Shown in pieces: positions 1 through 4,436 of a DNA stretch of 6,998 nucleotides. The stretch covers positions 1-6,998 of the forward strand of contig CAMOCH010000046.1 in the NCBI GenBank assembly GCA_946610655.1. Direction: 5' to 3'. The notes beneath the pieces were generated by a model. It ran no database searches. It worked only from the letters and a program-made list of their open reading frames with translations, and was not told the DNA's origin. Numbering within the stretch: position 1 is the first letter of the stretch; every line of letters starts with the position of its first letter. Source of the DNA: an uncultured Clostridia bacterium. GTDB lineage: Bacteria; Bacillota; Clostridia; Christensenellales; UBA1242. The position numbers were made by a program, and so were the translations under genes.

Positions 1-53
1 CCCCCTTGTTATATATCTTAAGCAAATTATACAATAATTTGAAAATTTGTCAA
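1..53 (-). promoter_or_regulatory. Consensus sigma-A promoter and SD for a gene beyond the left edge
   Basis: On the minus strand there is a -35 TTGACA (48-53) and a -10 TATAAT (26-31), both exact consensus, with a 16-bp spacer. The expected start of transcription is near position 19. A purine-rich AAGGGGG (1-7) follows at the very edge and looks like a Shine-Dalgarno site, so a minus-strand gene should start just left of the window. The promoter lies downstream of the terminator at 62-90, so that gene forms a separate transcription unit. Confidence 0.8.
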
Positions 54-61
54 TATAAAAA

Positions 62-90
62 CAAAAAAACCAGGCAAATTGCCTAGCATT
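62..90 (-). terminator. Rho-independent terminator of the ywlE-rpiB-membrane protein operon
   Basis: Read on the minus strand, AGGCA and TGCCT form a short GC-containing stem (arms 80-84 and 72-76) around a three-base loop, followed at once by a run of seven T (63-69). It begins a few bases after the stop codon at 92-94. It closes the minus-strand operon and insulates it from the strong promoter that follows. Confidence 0.8.
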
Positions 91-91
91 T

Positions 92-880
92 TTATCTAAC
101 TAAATTGTTGTATTCATTAACTGCTGTTTGCCATTCTGTTTTAGCAGAATTTTCATTAGCATCATTTGTTAATTTATACAAAACATATTTTGAGTATTTA
201 ATTTTTACTTTTGCATAACTATATAAAATTTGTTCTGCAGCATTTGAAAATGAAATTGTTGAATCTTTAAATTCCAAATATTCAAGTGCCTCTGTTTTTA
301 TCATTGTTGAATAGTATGTTTTTTGTTCTGCCGAAATATCATTTGTCATCAAATAATCAAAATAATAGAACATACTAATTTCATAGTCTTTATCAGTATT
401 TTTTGATGCAAGAGCAAGCTCATAAGCTTTGTCTAAATTTCCACATTTAACATAGTTAATTATCTCAGTATATGTAATAAATTCATTAATTCCATACAAA
501 GAAACAAGGTTTTTTGCAGAAATTTGATTGTTTTTATAAGTTTCAACAATAGAATTGTCTAAATTTTCGCAAAATGTATCATATCTTTCACTTTTTTGCA
601 GTTTATTTATGTATTCTGTCTGTTTTTGTGGTTTATTAACATTTCCAAGCTTAACAATTAAATTATACAAATCTCCATCATCTTTACTTCTTGCATACAC
701 AAGTTCATAACAACTAACTTCAAAATTTTTAAGACCCAAATTGCTACAAATTTGTGCAGAAAGTTTTGGATTTATAACATAAAAACCAAGCGCAACAAAA
801 ACTATAGCAACTAGTGCTGTGAGTGCTGTTATTAATGTTGTTTTAACTATACTTTTTCCTACGCTATATTTCTTTTCCAT
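92..880 (-). CDS. Unknown single-pass membrane protein with a helical extracytoplasmic domain
   Basis: This 262-residue protein is not one I recognise. Residues 1-11 are basic, residues about 12-36 form one hydrophobic segment rich in Ala, Val, Thr and Leu, and the remaining ~225 residues are polar. A signal anchor with most of the chain outside the membrane is therefore likely. The outer part is rich in Tyr, Asn, Lys and Glu and looks all-helical; stretches such as GNLDKAYELALASKN resemble tetratricopeptide helices, but I see no clear repeat register. Four cysteines lie outside the anchor. The ATG is 8 nt after the rpiB stop, with only a weak SD-like AGAGAA before it, so translation may depend on coupling to rpiB. 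It is the last gene of the operon. The position beside rpiB and ywlE does not reveal a function. Confidence 0.75.
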   Translation of the reverse strand: MEKKYSVGKSIVKTTLITALTALVAIVFVALGFYVINPKLSAQICSNLGLKNFEVSCYELVYARSKDDGDLYNLIVKLGNVNKPQKQTEYINKLQKSERYDTFCENLDNSIVETYKNNQISAKNLVSLYGINEFITYTEIINYVKCGNLDKAYELALASKNTDKDYEISMFYYFDYLMTNDISAEQKTYYSTMIKTEALEYLEFKDSTISFSNAAEQILYSYAKVKIKYSKYVLYKLTNDANENSAKTEWQTAVNEYNNLVR

Positions 881-888
881 TTTATTCT

Positions 889-1386
889 CTACTTAATGTT
901 ATTCAATTTTTCAACACGTCTAAGATGACGTCCACCAGCAAAAGGTGTTGTGACAAATGCCTTAACAATTCTTTGCAATTTTCTTTTACAAAGATGTACT
1001 TCTCTACCTTCTTCATCTTTATATCCAACACCCATTGCAAGAGCATTGCAATCTTCATGAATTCTTCCAAACGCAGCAACGTCTTCATCACTTGCAAGCA
1101 CACATCTAACATTTTTGCATTTGTTGGCTGCAATCATCATACCAACGCCTGTTCCACAAAGAAGAATCATTCCATCAACTTCGCCATTTTGCAAAAGTTT
1201 GTTTGTTTCTTTAACAACATCTGGATAATCGTTATCTGCACCTTTTGCGTAGTCAGGCAAAATCGTTTCAATCCCTTGTTCGTCAAGAGCTTTTTTAACA
1301 AATTTAATATAATCTTCACCCCTGTGGTCACAAGCAACAGCAATTTTTTTAAACTGATTTTGATTTTCTTTGTTTTGCAATTCCAT
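889..1386 (-). CDS. rpiB: Ribose-5-phosphate isomerase B
   Basis: RpiB interconverts ribose 5-phosphate and ribulose 5-phosphate in the cytosolic pentose phosphate pathway. The 165-residue product shows the family landmarks in order: the ACDHRG phosphate-binding loop (residues 18-23), DYPD (53-56), CGTGVGM with the catalytic Cys77 (77-83), RIHEDCNALAMG (108-119, with His110 and Asn114), and the C-terminal FAGGRHLRRV (149-158). The CGTG cysteine separates it from the cysteine-less actinobacterial type. LacA/LacB galactose-6-phosphate isomerases are related, but no lac genes are nearby. I chose the ATG at 1386 because GAGGTG lies 10 nt upstream; an in-frame ATG at 1422 has no SD. This leaves an N-terminal extension of about 12 polar residues before the usual KIAVACDH start. 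The gene overlaps the end of the phosphatase gene by 38 nt, which suggests translational coupling. Confidence 0.93.
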   Translation of the reverse strand: MELQNKENQNQFKKIAVACDHRGEDYIKFVKKALDEQGIETILPDYAKGADNDYPDVVKETNKLLQNGEVDGMILLCGTGVGMMIAANKCKNVRCVLASDEDVAAFGRIHEDCNALAMGVGYKDEEGREVHLCKRKLQRIVKAFVTTPFAGGRHLRRVEKLNNIK

Positions 1387-1828
1387 TTCCAAGTAACACC
1401 TCAATAATTCTATCAATACCAAATTCTATTTGACTCAAGCATCTTTTGTATATTCCAATATCTCCACCATATGGGTCAGAAATATTTTCTCCACAAAAAT
1501 CTTTAAATGAATATATCTTTTGTGCAAATTTTTCAGGCACAGAAATCTGCAATGTTTCTTTAATATCATCGGTCAAGCAAATAATAATACTATTTTCTGC
1601 CAGATGATTAATTGTTATCTGTGTTGGCTTTTGTGTTATTCTTTTAACACCATAGTCTTTTAAAACTGATTTTGTTTGTGGCATAAGATTTTCCTCAGTA
1701 ACAGATAGCCCTGCAGACTTTGAAGACACACCAGATATAGCAAGGTCTTTAATCTTTTTGTTAAAAATAATACTTGCCATTGGACTTCTACAAGTGTTAC
1801 CTGCACACACAAACAAAATTTTATACAT
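1349..1828 (-). CDS. ywlE: Low-molecular-weight protein phosphatase, YwlE type (probable protein-arginine phosphatase)
   Basis: The 159-residue protein belongs to the LMW-PTP fold family, which removes phosphate from protein residues through a cysteinyl-phosphate intermediate. The P-loop FVCAGNTCRSP is at residues 6-16, with nucleophile Cys8 and Arg14 of the CX5R motif. The general-acid loop SDPYGG is at 117-122, with Asp118. The Thr in CAGNTCR matches the position where B. subtilis YwlE has Thr; in that enzyme the Thr favours phospho-arginine, whereas tyrosine phosphatases carry a bulkier residue such as Ile. Arginine phosphatase activity is therefore the better guess but is not proven. The ATG at 1828 is preceded by AGGTGGAGA; the in-frame ATG at 1912 lies upstream of the promoter, so it is rejected. 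The gene is followed by overlapping rpiB, as ywlE-ywlF are in Bacillus. The C-terminus ends in a basic tail (KQRKSKSV). Confidence 0.88.
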   Translation of the reverse strand: MYKILFVCAGNTCRSPMASIIFNKKIKDLAISGVSSKSAGLSVTEENLMPQTKSVLKDYGVKRITQKPTQITINHLAENSIIICLTDDIKETLQISVPEKFAQKIYSFKDFCGENISDPYGGDIGIYKRCLSQIEFGIDRIIEVLLGNGIAKQRKSKSV

Positions 1829-1847
1829 TCTCCACCTATATATTAAT

Positions 1848-1876
1848 AGTTTAGAATAAAAAGTTAATATTGTCAA
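1848..1876 (-). promoter_or_regulatory. Promoter of the ywlE-rpiB operon
   Basis: On the minus strand a consensus -35 TTGACA (1871-1876) and a -10 TAAACT (1848-1853, four of six matches) are separated by 17 bp. The ATG of ywlE lies 19 bp beyond the -10, giving a short leader that contains the SD. No operator symmetry was seen. Confidence 0.65.
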
Positions 1877-1905
1877 ATAAATTATAAATTTATTAAAATA
1901 GTATA

Positions 1906-1934
1906 TTGACAACCCCTAAAAAATCAATTAAAAT
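1906..1934 (+). promoter_or_regulatory. Promoter of the unknown plus-strand gene at 1959
   Basis: A consensus -35 TTGACA (1906-1911) and -10 TAAAAT (1929-1934, five of six) are spaced by 17 bp. Transcription should begin near 1941, leaving a leader of about 18 nt with the SD GGTGA at 1948-1952. It stands back to back with the ywlE promoter; the two -35 boxes are 29 bp apart. Confidence 0.75.
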
Positions 1935-1958
1935 AGCAATAACTTGTGGTGAAGAAAT

Positions 1959-2570
1959 ATGAACAAATTAACTTTTTATTTCTATTATAAAAAATGGTAT
2001 AAAAATGCAATGAAAGATATTGAATTTTATGACAACTACAAAACACGCATAGAAAACAATATGCGTATGGCTGTCGGAAAGTTACAGTTTATTTATGATA
2101 ATGAAGAAATTGTAAATGAATCCCAATATCTTTTTAAACTTTGCAAAATGTATGACCCATTTGAAAATCTTAATTTTCCAATAGCATTTAAAGAAAACAA
2201 CTTAAATAAAGGTAAATTAAAAGCAATACATTTTCAATCTTTAACCGAAATGCATACATTTTTAAAAAAATATTTTATTGGTTATTTTGATAAAGCTACA
2301 AACATATTAAACAGAATTTTAGAAATTAAAGATGCAGAAAAAAGAAATACTCTACCCATAGAGCTTCAAAAACCAATACCGCATTATGAAAAACTAATGG
2401 CAGATTTCAACAAAAGTATTGCAGTAATAGGCAAAATTTCTTCAACAATAACAAAAGTTTATAACATTGAATCTATGTATCTTCAAACAAAATCAAAATT
2501 TCAAAATAGAGAAAAATATCTTTATCACCCATCTTTTGATTCAAACACAAATTTTTTAGAAAAAAAATAA
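1959..2570 (+). CDS. Unknown soluble helical protein
   Basis: This 203-residue protein is not recognised. It has no signal peptide and no membrane segment. The N-terminus is very aromatic and basic (FYFYYKKWYKN at residues 6-16), and the rest looks largely helical with many Lys, Asn and Glu. Two regions stand out: a Phe/Tyr-rich stretch near residues 96-112 (EMHTFLKKYFIGYFDKA) and a likely amphipathic helix around 145-175. There are no obvious catalytic or metal-binding motifs. The ATG at 1959 follows GGTGA by 6 nt and sits just after a good promoter, and the gene ends in a strong terminator, so it is a genuine single-gene unit. Codon use looks like that of its neighbours. Its neighbours, an operon for phosphatase and pentose metabolism and sepF, give no clear clue. 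Confidence 0.8.
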   Translation: MNKLTFYFYYKKWYKNAMKDIEFYDNYKTRIENNMRMAVGKLQFIYDNEEIVNESQYLFKLCKMYDPFENLNFPIAFKENNLNKGKLKAIHFQSLTEMHTFLKKYFIGYFDKATNILNRILEIKDAEKRNTLPIELQKPIPHYEKLMADFNKSIAVIGKISSTITKVYNIESMYLQTKSKFQNREKYLYHPSFDSNTNFLEKK

Positions 2571-2597
2571 GTTCACAAATTGTGGACTTATTTTTTT
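2560..2597. terminator. Bidirectional terminator shared by the 1959 gene and sepF
   Basis: AATAAGTTCACAA (2566-2578) pairs with TTGTGGACTTATT (2580-2592) over 13 bp with one G-U pair; in practice the tip opens to a small loop. Plus-strand transcripts meet seven T (2591-2597). Minus-strand transcripts meet eight T (2560-2567 on the plus strand reads as A). The stop codons of both convergent genes (2568-2570 and 2588-2590) lie in opposite arms of the stem. Confidence 0.9.
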
Positions 2598-3190
2598 GGA
2601 ACCATAATATTTAATCCTTCAGGTGTAAGCAAGAAAATATTACCTGAAACACGTTGTATTGAACCATTTAATGCATAAACCGACCCACTTGCAAAATCAA
2701 GCATTCTCTGAGCTTCACTATCGCTAATGTTATCAAGATTAAGCATAACAGATTCACCCTGTTTCAAATAATCAATTAGATGTTGAACTTCATCATAACT
2801 TTTTGGGTAGAAAAATACTACATTTTTTGAACCATAGCCACCAACATTTCCACCAACTGTTGTATATTCAGTGCCATAACCACCATAGTTTTCACTATCT
2901 TCTTGAGAATGACTGCTAGATGACATGTTAAATTGATCTGGATCAGACGCATAACTTCTTTGAGAACTTGTTTCGGCTTCTTTTTGTTTTTTGTCATACT
3001 TAGAAAGTCTAGAATTTGCCTTTTCAAGTTTTGCGTTTTCTCTTTCAAGCTTTGCAGCTTCTTTTTCTTTGCGTTTAGCTTCTTTTATTTGTTGTTTTTT
3101 AATCTTTTGTTCAACACGCAAAGACTCAGCTTCTTGGTCTTCTTCATCTTCAAAACCAATGCCTTTCATAAGCCAATTCATAAGTCCCAC
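2588..3190 (-). CDS. sepF: Cell division protein SepF with a long charged linker
   Basis: SepF is a cytoplasmic membrane-bound partner of FtsZ that helps tether and organise the Z-ring. The 200-residue protein begins with the short amphipathic membrane-targeting helix typical of the family (residues 1-12, MGLMNWLMKGIG). It ends with the conserved SepF domain (about 124-197), including FYPKSYDEVQHLIDYLKQG, VMLNLDNISDSEAQRMLDF and SGSVYALNGSIQRVSGNIFLLTPE. Between them are a highly charged Lys/Glu/Ala coiled-coil-like segment (20-75) and a Ser/Gly/Tyr-rich flexible stretch (75-120). B. subtilis SepF is about 150 residues, so the linker is unusually long. The start is GTG at 3190, since AAGGAGG (3199-3205) lies 8 nt upstream; an ATG three codons later is too far from it. 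The gene has its own promoter but follows the SPOR-like gene, which fits a division cluster. Confidence 0.93.
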   Translation of the reverse strand: MGLMNWLMKGIGFEDEEDQEAESLRVEQKIKKQQIKEAKRKEKEAAKLERENAKLEKANSRLSKYDKKQKEAETSSQRSYASDPDQFNMSSSSHSQEDSENYGGYGTEYTTVGGNVGGYGSKNVVFFYPKSYDEVQHLIDYLKQGESVMLNLDNISDSEAQRMLDFASGSVYALNGSIQRVSGNIFLLTPEGLNIMVPKK

Positions 3191-3214
3191 AAAAAAGTCC
3201 TCCTTAATAAGGTT

Positions 3215-3243
3215 ATTTTAACATAATTTAATCACTTTTTCAA
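3215..3243 (-). promoter_or_regulatory. Promoter of sepF
   Basis: On the minus strand there is a -35 TTGAAA (3238-3243) and a -10 TAAAAT (3215-3220) with a 17-bp spacer. The expected leader is about 18 nt and contains the strong SD. I see no convincing terminator between the upstream gene (stop at 3267-3269) and this promoter, so sepF may also be read from the promoter of the SPOR-like gene. Confidence 0.65.
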
Positions 3244-3266
3244 ATTATTTTAACATATTTTTACAA

Positions 3267-3986
3267 TTATAACAAATTATTCATATTTACAAATTCTTCA
3301 ACCAATAACACATTTAACCTACTTATATACTTTTTCATGCTAGATGAAACAAATGCCGACGAGAAAAAACTTTGCAAATATTCTTGCACAACAAGTATTG
3401 TTGTATTCATAGTTTTACAAACATCATCATTTTTCTCGTTCAAGCTTGTTTTATATTGTTCAATATCAGTTTTAAATTTAAGCACTTTTTTGTAAATATC
3501 ATTAATTTGCTCTTCACCTTTTTCATATGCAATAGAGCTATCATATAATGTTTTCAAAAAATTTAGATAATAGTTGTAAAAATTAAAGCAAACCAAGTTT
3601 TGTTTAATTTTCTTTTGAATTTTTGCATCAATTGTTTTCATGTTTGCTTTAATTATGCCTGCGCTTGAAAAAGTTGATTTTATATTGCTTACCACACTTT
3701 GAGCACTGCTCTTTGAATAATACACCCCAACAACAATATACAATTTGTCTAGTGTGTTATAAACAACACCTGCACCACCCAAATTAAAAACTTCTTCACA
3801 GTTTTTTTCTGCTTGAGATGGCAGTGAAGTTTTGCTATACACAAAATAAAAATCTTGTGATTCAACACTTCCTTTTTTCTTTGGCATAATAACCATAATC
3901 AAAACTATTAAAATAATAATGGCAATAATCAAAATATGCCACCTTGGTTTTTTCTTAACTTTATATTTGTCATAAAAATTTGTCAC
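3267..3986 (-). CDS. Membrane-anchored protein with a SPOR-like domain
   Basis: The 239-residue protein has a basic cytoplasmic N-terminus (residues 1-16), one very hydrophobic Ile/Leu/Val segment (17-34) and an outside portion. Residues about 44-115 read like a SPOR domain: FYFVYSKTSLPSQAEKNCEE, a Gly-rich turn (LGGAGVVY), then KLYIVVGVYYSKSSAQSVVS and a closing helix. This is the two-fold beta-alpha pattern, with the VGxYxSxxxA signature in the second half. SPOR domains bind denuded septal peptidoglycan and act in division or sporulation. Residues 120-239 are helical and unassigned. The start is GTG at 3986; the codon before it is an in-frame TAA, so no longer form exists, and the SD is weak. 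It lies upstream of sepF in the same direction, which supports a division role. The family assignment is by pattern only and needs a profile search. Confidence 0.62.
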   Translation of the reverse strand: MTNFYDKYKVKKKPRWHILIIAIIILIVLIMVIMPKKKGSVESQDFYFVYSKTSLPSQAEKNCEEVFNLGGAGVVYNTLDKLYIVVGVYYSKSSAQSVVSNIKSTFSSAGIIKANMKTIDAKIQKKIKQNLVCFNFYNYYLNFLKTLYDSSIAYEKGEEQINDIYKKVLKFKTDIEQYKTSLNEKNDDVCKTMNTTILVVQEYLQSFFSSAFVSSSMKKYISRLNVLLVEEFVNMNNLL

Positions 3987-4009
3987 TTAATTTTCAAAAC
4001 CACTCTTTC

Positions 4010-4034
4010 AATATATTATCATTAAATTGTGCAA
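4010..4034 (-). promoter_or_regulatory. Promoter and putative operator of the SPOR-like gene
   Basis: On the minus strand the box TTGCACAATTTA (4023-4034) is followed after 7 bp by a -10-like TATATT (4010-4015), and after a further 23 bp by the GTG start. No good -35 hexamer exists at the normal spacing. The box is embedded in a dyad with 6-bp arms ATCATT (4018-4023) and AATGAT (4033-4038). The same box at the same distances precedes groES. Confidence 0.45.
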
Positions 4035-4080
4035 TGATTACGACAAAAAACTGCAATTTTAAACAAATTTATATGGTTTT

Positions 4081-4098
4081 TTATCAAATTTTTGATAA
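4081..4098. repeat. 18-bp palindrome upstream of the groES promoter
   Basis: TTATCAAA (4081-4088) and TTTGATAA (4091-4098) are perfect inverted arms around two T. It immediately precedes the repeated boxes of the groES promoter. There is no T-run after it on either strand, so it is better read as a protein-binding site or DNA structure than a terminator. Confidence 0.5.
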
Positions 4099-4135
4099 GT
4101 TTGCACAATTTAGTGTTTGTATAATTTATGCAAAC
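4099..4135 (+). promoter_or_regulatory. groESL promoter with tandem boxes and an overlapping dyad operator
   Basis: A consensus -10 TATAAT (4120-4125) lies 23 bp before the groES ATG, but no good -35 is present at 16-18 bp. Two imperfect direct repeats of GTTTGYAYAATTTA (4099-4112 and 4115-4128, 12 of 14 identical) are set 16 bp apart, and the second contains the -10. The second copy continues into a 21-bp dyad with arms GTTTGTATAA (4115-4124) and TTATGCAAAC (4126-4135), nine of ten pairs matching, centred on 4125. A factor bound there would cover the -10 and the start site. CIRCE (TTAGCACTC and its inverse) and CtsR heptads are absent. Confidence 0.5.
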
Positions 4136-4148
4136 GAAGGAGCAATAT

Positions 4149-4436
4149 ATGAAAATAAAACCACTTTTTGACAGAGTATTAATTTTGCCGGAGCGTGAAA
4201 AACAAACATCTGGCGGGTTGTCTCTTCCCGTTTCTGCAGAAGATAGACCTTTGTATGGCAAAGTTGTTGCCATTGGTTCAGGGGAAACTATTGACGGAGA
4301 AAAACAAAAATTACAAGTTAAAGTTGGTGACAAAGTGTTATATGGCAAATATGGATGGCTCACCATTGTTATTGATAAAACCGAATACGCAATTATTAAA
4401 CAAACAGATATATTAGCAATTTTGGAGGAAAACTAA
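4149..4436 (+). CDS. groES: Co-chaperonin GroES (10 kDa)
   Basis: GroES forms the heptameric lid that caps the GroEL chamber during ATP-driven folding of cytosolic proteins. The 95-residue length is normal. Landmarks are the N-terminal KIKPLFDRVLILP (residues 2-14), the mobile loop region (about 15-31), LYGKVVAIGSG (35-45), VKVGDKVLYGKYG (57-69), and the closing YAIIKQTDILAIL (80-91). The hydrophobic tripeptide of the mobile loop, often Ile-Val-Leu after Gly-Gly, is here Leu-Ser-Leu. The true start is the ATG at 4149, because GAAGGAG (4136-4142) lies 6 nt upstream; an earlier in-frame ATG at 4128 would overlap the operator and precede the SD. The TAA stop shares one base with the groEL ATG, so the two genes form one coupled operon. 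Confidence 0.95.
   Translation: MKIKPLFDRVLILPEREKQTSGGLSLPVSAEDRPLYGKVVAIGSGETIDGEKQKLQVKVGDKVLYGKYGWLTIVIDKTEYAIIKQTDILAILEEN

Noticed and set aside
925..1407. 160-codon open frame on the plus strand opposite rpiB
   Set aside because: It is antisense to a clear rpiB, its translation is Phe/Ser/Asn/Cys-rich low-complexity, and it has no SD or promoter.
1349..1912. Longer N-terminus for the phosphatase beginning at 1912
   Set aside because: The added residues come from promoter DNA; the start at 1828 has an SD and begins the family's usual N-terminus.
3192..3213. CCTTA-A-TAAGG inverted repeat at the sepF SD as a translational switch
   Set aside because: The 5-bp arms have a one-base spacer, too tight for a stable RNA hairpin, and no alternative structure was evident.
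4128..4148. Earlier groES start at 4128
   Set aside because: It lies upstream of the SD at 4136-4142 and would precede or abut the predicted transcription start.
3987..4148. CIRCE, CtsR or sigma-54 site before groES
   Set aside because: No TTAGCACTC/GAGTGCTAA pair and no GGTCAAA heptads are present; TTTGCAC lacks the GG and the downstream TTGCA of a sigma-54 promoter.
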